64,000 nucleotides of DNA, from NCBI GenBank assembly GCA_963820095.1, contig CAWFZA010000021.1, positions 186,001-250,000 of the forward strand, given 5' to 3'. Each line of letters starts with the position of its first letter. Position 1 is the first letter of the stretch. Positions 9,901-17,378 of this stretch are shown here, one piece after another. Below the pieces are notes generated by a model. It did no database searches and was not told where the DNA came from. It saw only the letters and a program-made list of their open reading frames with translations. The stretch is from Roseiarcus sp963820095. GTDB lineage: Bacteria; Pseudomonadota; Alphaproteobacteria; Rhizobiales; Beijerinckiaceae. The position numbers were made by a program, and so were the translations under genes.

Positions 9901-10694
9901 GCCGCGCGGTCGCCGATCTTCAGGAACGACATGAGGCCGGACGAGCGGCCGCCGCCCGACAGCTTCTCGTTCTCGCCCCGCAGGAGCGAGAAGTTCGATC
10001 CGGTGCCGGAGCCATATTTGAACAGGCGCGCCTCGCGCACCCACAAGTCCATGATCCCGCCCTCGTTGACGAGATCGTCGGCGACCGACTGGATGAAGCA
10101 GGCGTGCGGCTGGGGATGCTCATAAGCCGACTTCGACTTGACGAGTTTGCCGGTTTCGAAGTCGACGTAATAATGGCCCTGGCTCGGCCCATCGACGCCA
10201 TAGGCCCAGTGGAGGCCGGTGTTGAACCATTGCGGCGAATTGGGCGCGGCCATCTGGCGCGCAAGCATGAAGCGCATCTCGTCGTAATAGGCGCGTGCGT
10301 CGTCCTCGCCGTCGAAGTAGCCCGCCTTCCAGCCCCAATAGGCCCAGGCGCCGGCGAGCCGGTCGAACACCTGCTTCGCCGAAGTCTCGGAGCCCACGCG
10401 CTCTTCCTTCGGAAGAGAGATCAGCGCCGTCTCGTCGGGGACCGAGCGCCACAGGAACGAGGGAACGGTCTCCTCCTCGACGCGCTTCACGCGCGCGGGG
10501 ATGCCGGCCTTGCGAAAATATTTCTGCGCCAGCACGTCGGCCGCGACCTGGCTCCAGGCGGCGGGGACTTCGACGCCTTCGAGCGAGAAGACGACGGAGC
10601 CATCGGGATTGCGGATTTCGCTCTTGGTGGTGGCGAAGGGGATGAGGTCATAAGGGCTGACGCCCGATTGCGTGTAGTGCCGTTCGATGCGCAT
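6956..10694 (-). CDS. nrdJ: Vitamin B12-dependent (class II) ribonucleotide reductase (about six frameshifts)
   Basis: Class II RNR reduces ribonucleotides to deoxyribonucleotides using adenosylcobalamin and needs no oxygen. The start MRIERHYTQSGVSPYDLI at 10694 is typical. The active-site motif NPCSE lies near 9260, the segment VFDCANPCGRTGKRYLS near 8140, and the C-terminal Cys cluster CPECGN...CLKCDTCGG near 6970-7010. About 1245 residues are expected, matching alphaproteobacterial NrdJ. The frame changes near 9412, 8300, 8153, 7895, 7620 and 7200, each a net one-base shift, while the motifs survive on both sides. That makes sequence error likelier than decay for what is usually an essential enzyme. 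No other RNR is in the window. The upstream gap carries NrdR- and DnaA-like sites. Confidence 0.9.
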
Positions 10695-10933
10695 CGCCTT
10701 CGACCCCAATGTTGCGGCCTGCTCGGCCGCGTTGATCCTGCATGTCCAAACCTGGACGGCGCGGCCCCATGAGCCGCTCAAGACGCAAGCCGTCATCGGC
10801 TGGCCCGAACGCCGTCCGCCCCCACTCGCCTCAAGCTTTATAGACCACGCTTAAGCTCGGTTTCGCGCCCCTGCTCGGCGCTAAAACCACTGTCTCCGAC
10901 GCTTGATCCCCACGCAATTCCGGAAACGATCGC

Positions 10934-10962
10934 ACATTACAAAACTATGACGGCCTCGTCAA
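10934..10962 (-). promoter_or_regulatory. Candidate nrdJ promoter
   Basis: Read on the minus strand, TTGACG (10957-10962) and TAATGT (10934-10939) are separated by 17 bases. The -35 matches the consensus well and the -10 only partly. It would leave a leader of about 230 bases before the nrdJ ATG. The rest of the 10695-11189 gap holds the NrdR and DnaA boxes and no gene. Confidence 0.35.
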
Positions 10963-10988
10963 CACCTTGTATCCGCACCCCAGCTTCG

Positions 10989-11004
10989 ATACAACATATT
11001 GTGG
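10989..11004. promoter_or_regulatory. Candidate NrdR box upstream of nrdJ
   Basis: ATACAACATATTGTGG agrees with the published NrdR consensus (acaCwAtATaTwGtgt) at 13 of 16 positions. NrdR is an ATP/dATP-sensing repressor of ribonucleotide reductase genes. A usual second box about three helical turns away is not clear; the nearest candidate near 10962 matches only one half. It overlaps a DnaA-like 9-mer at 11000. Confidence 0.5.
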
Positions 11005-11017
11005 ATAACGTGGATAA
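11000..11017. promoter_or_regulatory. Two adjacent DnaA-box-like 9-mers in the nrdJ upstream region
   Basis: TGTGGATAA at 11000-11008 is the exact reverse complement of TTATCCACA, the strong DnaA box. CGTGGATAA follows directly at 11009-11017 with one mismatch. A third near-match, CTATCCACA, is at 11155-11163 in the opposite orientation. DnaA is known to regulate nrdAB in Escherichia coli, so a similar replication-linked control of nrdJ is plausible. Confidence 0.45.
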
Positions 11018-11189
11018 CAAGGGCTTAACACGGCGGACGACCAGCATCCGACGAGTTGGGCCGAGCCCGCAAGTCCCATTTCAAGCCATATCTGGTGAGA
11101 AAGTTCGGCTTGCCTCGCTGAGCCCGCATCGCCATAGTCCGCCGCGCGCGAGACCTATCCACATTTTCCTGCGAAACGGCGCTCCACGG

Positions 11190-11606
11190 ATGCTGGAACA
11201 GATCCAACAATTTCTGCTGCACTATTTCACCTGGTGGAATGGCGCGAATTTCAATACGCGCTTCTACACCCGGCGCTTTGGCGTGCTGGTCGGCCATGAC
11301 GAGTTCGGCAACGCCTATTATCGGCGGCCCGGAATCGATCCAGCGCTCGGATTCGAGCGCCGATGGGTGATCTACAACGGGATCGCCGAGGCCTCGATGA
11401 CGCCGCCGGGCTGGAACGGCTGGCTTCATCACACGGTCGACGTGCCGCCGACCGAGGAAAACTATCAGCCTCACCCTTGGCAAAAGCCACATGTGCCGAA
11501 CCTGACCGGCACGCCGGCGGCGTATCGACCAGACGGATCCCTTCTCAAGCCGGGCCCGCGCCAGCCCACTGGCGGCGATTACGAGGCCTGGAGCCCCGGC
11601 CCCTGA
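11190..11606 (+). CDS. NADH:ubiquinone oxidoreductase subunit NDUFA12 (B17.2 family)
   Basis: A 138-residue supernumerary subunit of respiratory complex I, found in alphaproteobacteria and mitochondria, acting at the inner membrane. Family features are the start LLHYFTWWNGANFNTRFYT, the segment VGHDEFGNAYYR, RRWVIYNG and the Trp-rich part PPGWNGWLHH. The reading frame is open further upstream to 10947, but that part shows no family similarity and crosses the nrdJ regulatory sites, so the ATG at 11190 was chosen. It is followed 41 bases later by the DUF2155 gene, its usual alphaproteobacterial neighbour. Confidence 0.93.
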   Translation: MLEQIQQFLLHYFTWWNGANFNTRFYTRRFGVLVGHDEFGNAYYRRPGIDPALGFERRWVIYNGIAEASMTPPGWNGWLHHTVDVPPTEENYQPHPWQKPHVPNLTGTPAAYRPDGSLLKPGPRQPTGGDYEAWSPGP

Positions 11607-11647
11607 GCGCCTTCATTCCGCCGCCCTTGAGCAGCAAAGCGCCCGCC

Positions 11648-12337
11648 ATGGATCTCTTCCGCCTGGCCAAGGCGTTATCACGCCGCGCTTGTCCCGCGAT
11701 CGCGAGGATGCGGCCAATGCTCGCCGGCGCGGCGCTGGCTGCAGTTTGGGCGCTGACCGGGCCCAGCGCGGCGCTCGCCGACAAGATCAGCAATCCGATC
11801 GCCGTTTTCGACGGCCTCGACAAGATCACCGGGCGCATCATCTCGTTCGAAGTGGCGATCAACGAGACCGTTCAATTCGGGGCGCTGCAGATCACGCCGC
11901 GCGTCTGCTATTCCCGTCCGCCGACCGACGCCCCGCAGACTGACGCCTTCGCCCAGGTCGACGAAATCGACGAGCAGAAGCAGGTGAAGCGCATCTTCTC
12001 GGGGTGGATGTTCGCCGACAGCCCGGGCCTGCACGGCGTCGAGCACCCGATTTTCGATATTTGGCTCACGGCCTGCAAAGGCGGCACGGTGGTGATTCAC
12101 GATGCGCCGGCCGCCGAGGCCTCGGCGCCGAACCCGGACGAAAGTCCGCCGACCGACTCGGGCGCCGATGCGGCCTCCCCCGATCAGACAACTCCGCCAC
12201 CCACGCAGGCGGTGAAAAAAAAGAAGCCGAAGCCTCCGCCGACGGTTGTGGCGGCCCCTGCGCCCGATGCGCAGCCGACAGCGCCGTTCGACCCGGCGCC
12301 CAATTCGCCGTCTGGCGGCAACGCGCGCGGGCGCTGA
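11648..12337 (+). CDS. DUF2155 domain-containing exported protein
   Basis: A 229-residue protein of the DUF2155 family. An N-terminal signal (hydrophobic segment about residues 19-38, ending ALADK) suggests export. The DUF2155 core at about residues 45-140 contains ISNPIAVFDGLDKITGRI, the conserved VCYSRPP, and the end HPIFDIWLTAC. The C-terminal third is low-complexity, rich in Pro, Ala and Lys with a KKKKPKPPP stretch, probably disordered. Its role is unknown; it is regularly found next to the complex I NDUFA12 gene. Confidence 0.85.
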   Translation: MDLFRLAKALSRRACPAIARMRPMLAGAALAAVWALTGPSAALADKISNPIAVFDGLDKITGRIISFEVAINETVQFGALQITPRVCYSRPPTDAPQTDAFAQVDEIDEQKQVKRIFSGWMFADSPGLHGVEHPIFDIWLTACKGGTVVIHDAPAAEASAPNPDESPPTDSGADAASPDQTTPPPTQAVKKKKPKPPPTVVAAPAPDAQPTAPFDPAPNSPSGGNARGR

Positions 12338-12434
12338 CCCTGGCCGCTCGGCTCTTCCTGCGGTAGCATTCGCCAAAATCCCGCCGCTCGACCGTCGTCG
12401 AGGGTCGTGGCGGGGAAACAGGAGGGAAGGCGAC

Positions 12435-13388
12435 ATGACCGCTATTGGCGCCGGCATCAGGCCGACCCGACGTCCCGGCGAACTGGGCGTTCATTCGGTC
12501 GACCGGTTTCATTTCGCTGTTCCGGATCTTGCGGTCGCTAAAAATTTCTACGCGGAGTTCGGACTTGAGATCGATGAGGACGGCGACCTCCTGGCCATGA
12601 AGACTCGCGGCAATCCGCATGTGTGGGTCACACTGGGCGAGGGCCCGCGCAAGAAGCTCGGACATATCTCGTTCGGCGCGTTTGAGGATGAGTTCGACCG
12701 CTTCGCGGAGCGGATCCAGGCGCTGGGCGTCAAGCGGCTTGATCCGCCGCCGGGCGTCGAAACGAACGGCCTTTGGTTTCACGATCACGACGGCAACCTG
12801 GTCGAGATCAAGGTCGCGGCCAAATCCTCGCCCAACGAGAAGTCCGATTGCTCGGAGGTTTCCATCGGGGCGGGCGAGCGCGGCGCGCCCTTCCGGCGCG
12901 ACGTTGCGCGTGTCAGGCCCCGGCGCCTGGCGCATGTGCTTCTGTTCACCCGCGACGTCGAGAAGGCGGTTCAGTTCTATACGCGCACGCTGGGCTTGCG
13001 CCTGTCCGACCGGTCCGGCGACGGCATCGCCTTCCTGCACGGCATTCACGGCAGCGATCATCACATGATCGCCTTCGTCAAATCGAGCGCGCCCGGACTG
13101 CATCATCTAAGCTGGGACGTGGGCTCGGTCGACGACATCGGCCGCGGCGCCATGCATATGCTCGACAAAGGCTTCGCGAAGGGATGGGGCCTCGGACGAC
13201 ATGTGCTCGGCTCGAACTTCTTCCACTATGTCGGCGACCCGTGGGGGTCGTTCAGCGAATATTCGGCCGGCATCGATTTTGTGCCCGCCGATTGCGACTG
13301 GAAGAGCGGCGACCACGCGCCGGAGGATTCATTCTACGTGTGGGGGCCGAACCCGCCGGACTATTTCACCCACAATGCGGAGGCGTGA
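12435..13388 (+). CDS. Two-domain VOC-superfamily extradiol-type dioxygenase
   Basis: A 317-residue protein with two vicinal-oxygen-chelate domains, the architecture of type I extradiol ring-cleaving dioxygenases (catechol 2,3-dioxygenase type). The N-terminal domain starts near VDRFHFAVPDLAVAKNFY. The C-terminal domain shows candidate iron ligands in order: His in LAHVLLFTRDVEKA, His in GLHHLSWDVGS and Glu in FSEYSAG. It would open catechol-like rings with O2. The aromatic substrate is unknown and no other aromatic-degradation gene is adjacent, so an assimilation pathway is not shown. The nearby cupin gene is on the opposite strand, converging after 15 bases. Confidence 0.8.
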   Translation: MTAIGAGIRPTRRPGELGVHSVDRFHFAVPDLAVAKNFYAEFGLEIDEDGDLLAMKTRGNPHVWVTLGEGPRKKLGHISFGAFEDEFDRFAERIQALGVKRLDPPPGVETNGLWFHDHDGNLVEIKVAAKSSPNEKSDCSEVSIGAGERGAPFRRDVARVRPRRLAHVLLFTRDVEKAVQFYTRTLGLRLSDRSGDGIAFLHGIHGSDHHMIAFVKSSAPGLHHLSWDVGSVDDIGRGAMHMLDKGFAKGWGLGRHVLGSNFFHYVGDPWGSFSEYSAGIDFVPADCDWKSGDHAPEDSFYVWGPNPPDYFTHNAEA

Positions 13389-13403
13389 GGACGAGCCGGG
13401 CGC

Positions 13404-13910
13404 TCACAGCGTATCCAATTCTACCGTCCCGAAGCCCGCCGGCAGAACAATCTCGAGCAATTCGCAGTCGTCGGAATAACCGCGCACGGCATGCTTTATG
13501 TGCGGGGGCTGTATCCAGCAGCTCCCCGCCTCAAAAGTATGGATGCCTTCGCCTTCAAATTCCGTCTTGTACCAGCCCTTGAGCACATAGATCATTTGAA
13601 AGTCGACTTCGTGATAGTGCGGTGTCGACGCCTCATTCGGCTCGAACGGGGGAACAAAGCGGATCACATGCGCCTGCACCATGCCGCCGGAGGCAGCCGC
13701 GATACCCAGATCGCGGTATTTCGCGTAGTTGCGAAGCCCCTCCACAAAATCGGCCTCGCGATGATGACTGACTGTGAATCTCTGTTTCGGCCGCGCTTTC
13801 GGCCTCGTGATTGGTCTGGCCGCTCGTTTCGTCTTGGCGGTGGTCGCAGGTTTCGTCTTGGGAGCTGTCCCGGGCTTTGGTGACTTTGCTTTGAGCGTTC
13901 CTCTTGCCAT
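13404..13910 (-). CDS. Cupin domain-containing protein with basic N-terminal tail
   Basis: A 168-residue protein. Residues 1-43 are rich in Lys, Pro, Thr and Arg with repeated TKPA/RPKARPK pieces and are probably disordered. The cupin barrel at about residues 60-160 has the metal motif PHYHEVDFQMIYVLKG (His, His, Glu) and the second motif with HIKHAV. Cupins of this size bind a small ligand or a metal; the function cannot be given more closely. It is monocistronic as far as can be seen. Confidence 0.75.
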   Translation of the reverse strand: MARGTLKAKSPKPGTAPKTKPATTAKTKRAARPITRPKARPKQRFTVSHHREADFVEGLRNYAKYRDLGIAAASGGMVQAHVIRFVPPFEPNEASTPHYHEVDFQMIYVLKGWYKTEFEGEGIHTFEAGSCWIQPPHIKHAVRGYSDDCELLEIVLPAGFGTVELDTL

Positions 13911-14046
13911 CAGACCCTCCTGTTGCGGAGTTGCTTCTTTTAGACTGGCCCACGTATTCCCAGGTCGACATTAGAGCGGAAGGGGCGGAAGCCAACAATG
14001 CCGATTTGCGCGATACCCGTCGAGTCGACGTTATGTCCGGCAGCAC

Positions 14047-15270
14047 TTACCGCCAAGTCAGCCACCAGGTCCCCGCCGCGAGCGTGACGAGCGTCAGCGG
14101 CGCGCCGACCTTGAAATAGGCCCAGAAGCTGATCGGCATCCCTTCCGAGCGTGCGCGTTCGGCGACGATGAGATTGGCGACCGAGCCGAGCAGGGTGAAG
14201 TTGCCGGCCAACGTCGAGCTCATCGCGACCACCAGCCAGGCGCGCTGAGGATCCGGGAAAGTCGGGATGAACGGCCTCAACGCCAGCACCGCCGGGACGT
14301 TGCTCACAACGTTGGAAAGCACGGCGGTGAACAGCGACAGGCGCCAGACGATATCGAGGCCGAACGCCCTCGCCATTGCGATCCGGTCGGGCGTCAGCAG
14401 CGCCTTTTCCGCCCCTGCAACCACGACGAACATGCCCGCGAAGAGGATGAGCAATGGCCCGTCGATTTCGCGATAAATGCGGTGAGGCTTGATCTGGCGG
14501 GTCAGAAGCAGGAACGCGCCTCCCACAAGGGCCGCCTTCGCCGGGGCAACGCCGACAAAGAAGGCGGCAGCGAGCGCGACGCAGGTGACGCTCGCCTTGA
14601 GAACCTGACCGCCATGCATGTGGCCGCGGAAGAGATGCGGCTGCAGCTCGCCCTTGAAAGCGAACTCCTGCGCATAGACGATGCGCACGATGACGATGAC
14701 CGCGACAAGGCCGAAGGCCGCGACCGGCGCCAGCGCGGCGGCAAACGCTGGATAGGGTATGCGCGAAAGCGTCCCGATCACCATGTTCTGCGGGTTTCCG
14801 GTGATCGTCGCCACGCTGCCGCAATTGGATGCGGTCGCGACCGCAACCAGATAGGGCAGCGGATTTCGGCCAAGCGAGCGCACCACCTGCAGCACGATCG
14901 GCGTCATGACGAGGCAGATGGCGTCATTGACCAGAAAGGCCGACAGGACCCCCGCCATCAATGTGACGGTGACGAGCAGCACGAACGGCGCATGGGCGTG
15001 GTCGATGGCGAATCCGCCGAGCGCTCGGAATGCGCCGGAAACCTTGAGATGGGCGACCACGATCATCATGCCGAGCAGAAGCGCGATCGTGTCGAAATCG
15101 ATGGCGCGAAAGGCTTCCTCGAGGCTCAAGGGACCAACGGCGATCATCGCCGCGCCGCCGAGGAAGGCGATGCCGGCGCGGTCGAGGCGCAGGCCCGGAA
15201 TCCGGCCAATTGCGACGCCAATATAGGTCAGCGCCAGGATGGTGAGCGCGACGACGCTTTCCGGTGTCAT
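14047..15270 (-). CDS. ArsB/NhaD/CitMHS-superfamily anion transporter
   Basis: A 407-residue membrane protein with about eleven hydrophobic segments spread through its length. The pattern SAFLVNDAICLVMTP in the middle and the repeated SNVVSNVPAVLAL motif in the second half are characteristic of the ion-transporter superfamily (SLC13, ArsB, NhaD). A SNCGSVATITGNPQN stretch is the N-repeat discontinuous helix. The substrate could be a dicarboxylate, sulfate, arsenite or sodium; it cannot be settled. The ATG at 15270 overlaps the stop of the upstream MFS gene by 4 bases, so the two are translationally coupled. Confidence 0.82.
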   Translation of the reverse strand: MTPESVVALTILALTYIGVAIGRIPGLRLDRAGIAFLGGAAMIAVGPLSLEEAFRAIDFDTIALLLGMMIVVAHLKVSGAFRALGGFAIDHAHAPFVLLVTVTLMAGVLSAFLVNDAICLVMTPIVLQVVRSLGRNPLPYLVAVATASNCGSVATITGNPQNMVIGTLSRIPYPAFAAALAPVAAFGLVAVIVIVRIVYAQEFAFKGELQPHLFRGHMHGGQVLKASVTCVALAAAFFVGVAPAKAALVGGAFLLLTRQIKPHRIYREIDGPLLILFAGMFVVVAGAEKALLTPDRIAMARAFGLDIVWRLSLFTAVLSNVVSNVPAVLALRPFIPTFPDPQRAWLVVAMSSTLAGNFTLLGSVANLIVAERARSEGMPISFWAYFKVGAPLTLVTLAAGTWWLTWR

Positions 15271-16520
15271 TCTCCGGCCGCCGCTCCCTCGAGCGCCAGC
15301 GGCTGTCCCTCTTGCGCGATTGCGTGTTCGTAGCGTGTTTCCGGCATGAAGCCGTAGAAGACCAGGAAGGCGACGGCCGCGGCGGCGCCGAGGGCGAAAA
15401 ACGACACGCTATAGCCGAAATGGTCGACTGCGACGCCGGCCGCCAACCCGCTGAGCGAGGCCCCGATTCCCATCGTGGTCGCGACAGCGCCTTGCGCCAA
15501 ATTGAAACGGCCGCTGCCTCGCATTATGTCCGAGATCATCAGGGGAGTAAGCGCCTGGTAGATACCCGCGCCGACGCCGTCGAGCAACTGGACTCCGATC
15601 AGCCAGAATGCGTTATCCGACAAGGGATAGAGCGCCGCTCGGATGGGCAACACCGCGAAAGCGATGAGGAAAATCGGCCTGCGTCCCCACTTGTCCGCGT
15701 TGCGCCCGACAAGAATCGCGATCGGCAGCATGACTCCCTGAGCCGCCACCATACAGAATGACATCATGGCGGTCGCTTCTTGCGGGAACTGAAGCGCCAG
15801 TTTCTGCCCGACCAGCGGCAAAAGCGGGGCATTGGCGAAGTGAAAAAGGAATGCGCAAAGGGCGAAAATCATCAGCGGACGGGTCTTGAAGAGAACCCGG
15901 TATCCCGCCGCCCCGCCGGGCGCCTCGCCGTCCGTGGTCAGGTCTCGCGCTCGATTGTGGTCGATCGCTTTCGCCGGAATGGCGAGCACCGCGGCGCACG
16001 TCAGAGCGGCGAACACGGGAACCATGAGAAAGACCGCGCGCTGCGAAAACGCGTAGCCGACCGCGCCAGCCAGAAGCGCGATGGCGATGTTGCCGGCGTG
16101 GTCGAAGGCGGAGTTGCGGCCCAGACGACGCGCGAGCATGTCCCTGCTCACGAGACCAAGCGTGAGCGCCGAGACGGCGGGAGCAAAAGCGTCGCCTGCC
16201 ACCGCAAGGATGCTCAATGCGATCGCCATCGGCCAGAAGCTTGGAGCGGCAAAGATTGTGATCGCGGAAACCGTCATGGCCGCCATCGTCAGCACGATGA
16301 CGCCCCGCTTGGCGCGCGTCACGTCGATTAAGGCGCCGATCGGAGTCTGAAGCGCAATCCCGAGCAATCCGCTGGCGGTGATCAAAAGGCCGACGTCGGT
16401 CTGGCTCCAGTGCTGGTCCGTAACCAGAAACACATTGACGAATGGCCCGAACAGGTTTCGGACGTCGGCGGCGAGAAAATTGACCGCGTCGAGCGCGTAC
16501 GGGATCGAAATCATCGCCAC
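15267..16520 (-). CDS. MFS transporter
   Basis: A 417-residue major facilitator with about twelve hydrophobic segments. It has the MFS motif A equivalent near GALIDVTRAKRG between segments 2 and 3, and the second-half counterpart GRNADKWGRRP between segments 8 and 9. The substrate is unknown. It is the first gene of a two-gene minus-strand unit with the anion transporter, overlapping by 4 bases (ATGA), so the pair may be one export or import module. Confidence 0.82.
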   Translation of the reverse strand: MAMISIPYALDAVNFLAADVRNLFGPFVNVFLVTDQHWSQTDVGLLITASGLLGIALQTPIGALIDVTRAKRGVIVLTMAAMTVSAITIFAAPSFWPMAIALSILAVAGDAFAPAVSALTLGLVSRDMLARRLGRNSAFDHAGNIAIALLAGAVGYAFSQRAVFLMVPVFAALTCAAVLAIPAKAIDHNRARDLTTDGEAPGGAAGYRVLFKTRPLMIFALCAFLFHFANAPLLPLVGQKLALQFPQEATAMMSFCMVAAQGVMLPIAILVGRNADKWGRRPIFLIAFAVLPIRAALYPLSDNAFWLIGVQLLDGVGAGIYQALTPLMISDIMRGSGRFNLAQGAVATTMGIGASLSGLAAGVAVDHFGYSVSFFALGAAAAVAFLVFYGFMPETRYEHAIAQEGQPLALEGAAAGE

Positions 16521-16652
16521 CAGCCGGAGAGCGGCTCAGTCGCGAGCCCCCGCGTTGGAACGCGCTTATCCAATCTTCGTTCCTGAAGGCAACGCCCGAA
16601 TTGCCCCCGCGGGCGCTTGACAATGAGCTCGGCTCCCCTCGTTAAGGGTCTT

Positions 16653-17378
16653 ATGCGCAAGCGCGTGGACGTCGTTCTCGTCGAGCGCGGCTTCTTTCCC
16701 AGCCGAGCCCGCGCCCAGGCCGCAATCGCGGCTGGGCTTGTGAGCGTGGATGGGGTCGCCCTCAAGAAGCCTTCGGATGAGATTACGGGCGACGCGCGGA
16801 TCGAAGCGGAAGCTCCCCACCCCTGGGCGTCGCGGGCCGGGATCAAGCTTGCCGGGGGGCTCGACGCTTTCGCGCTGGATCCTAAGGGACTCGTCTGCCT
16901 GGACGTGGGCGCCTCGACCGGAGGTTTCACCGACGTCCTGCTCGCGCGTGGCGCGGCGAAGGTCGTCGCGGTCGATGTCGGTCACGGACAGCTCGACCCG
17001 CGCCTCGCGGCGGACGCGCGCGTCCGCTCGCTCGAGAGCGTCGATGCTCGCGCACTCACGAGCGCGATGCTTGGCGAAACGCCGGCAGCGATCGTCATCG
17101 ATGTGAGCTTCATTTCGCAACGGCTGGTGCTGCCGCATGTGCTCAAGCTGGCCGCCGAGCGAGCGTGGCTCGTGAGCCTCGTCAAGCCGCAGTTCGAGCT
17201 TGACCGCGCCGATCTCGTCAAGGGCCGGGTCGTCAGCGAAGCGGCGCTCGAGCGGGCGTGCGACGCTGTGCGCGCCGCGATTGAAGGACAGGGCTGGATC
17301 GTGCTCGGCCTCATCCCATCTCCGGTCCTCGGCGGCGGCGGAGCGCGGGAATTCCTCATCGGCGCGCGCCATGGCTGA
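16653..17378 (+). CDS. tlyA: TlyA-family 23S/16S rRNA (cytidine-2'-O)-methyltransferase
   Basis: A 241-residue protein with an N-terminal S4 RNA-binding domain (about residues 1-60, KRVDVVLVERGFFPSRARAQ) and an FtsJ-like SAM methyltransferase domain with the motif CLDVGASTGGFTDVLL and a later KPQFEL. Members methylate ribosomal RNA cytidines; older names call them hemolysin A. ATG 16653 was chosen because AAGGG lies just upstream and the family starts MRKR; ATG 16623 would add ten residues. It overlaps the next methyltransferase gene by 8 bases, so both RNA-modifying enzymes are probably made together. Confidence 0.88.
   Translation: MRKRVDVVLVERGFFPSRARAQAAIAAGLVSVDGVALKKPSDEITGDARIEAEAPHPWASRAGIKLAGGLDAFALDPKGLVCLDVGASTGGFTDVLLARGAAKVVAVDVGHGQLDPRLAADARVRSLESVDARALTSAMLGETPAAIVIDVSFISQRLVLPHVLKLAAERAWLVSLVKPQFELDRADLVKGRVVSEAALERACDAVRAAIEGQGWIVLGLIPSPVLGGGGAREFLIGARHG

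Noticed and set aside
8429..10772. Long plus-strand open frames (336 and 457 residues) over nrdJ
   Set aside because: They lie antisense to a gene with clear NrdJ motifs, and their composition (Arg/Ala/Asp-rich) is that of a G+C-rich shadow frame.
11000..11163. Chromosomal or plasmid replication origin at the DnaA-like boxes
   Set aside because: Only three boxes, no A+T-rich unwinding region with repeats, and no origin-linked genes such as dnaA, hemE or repABC nearby.
10947..11189. N-terminal extension of the NDUFA12 protein
   Set aside because: The frame is open but shows no family similarity, and it crosses the regulatory sites of nrdJ.
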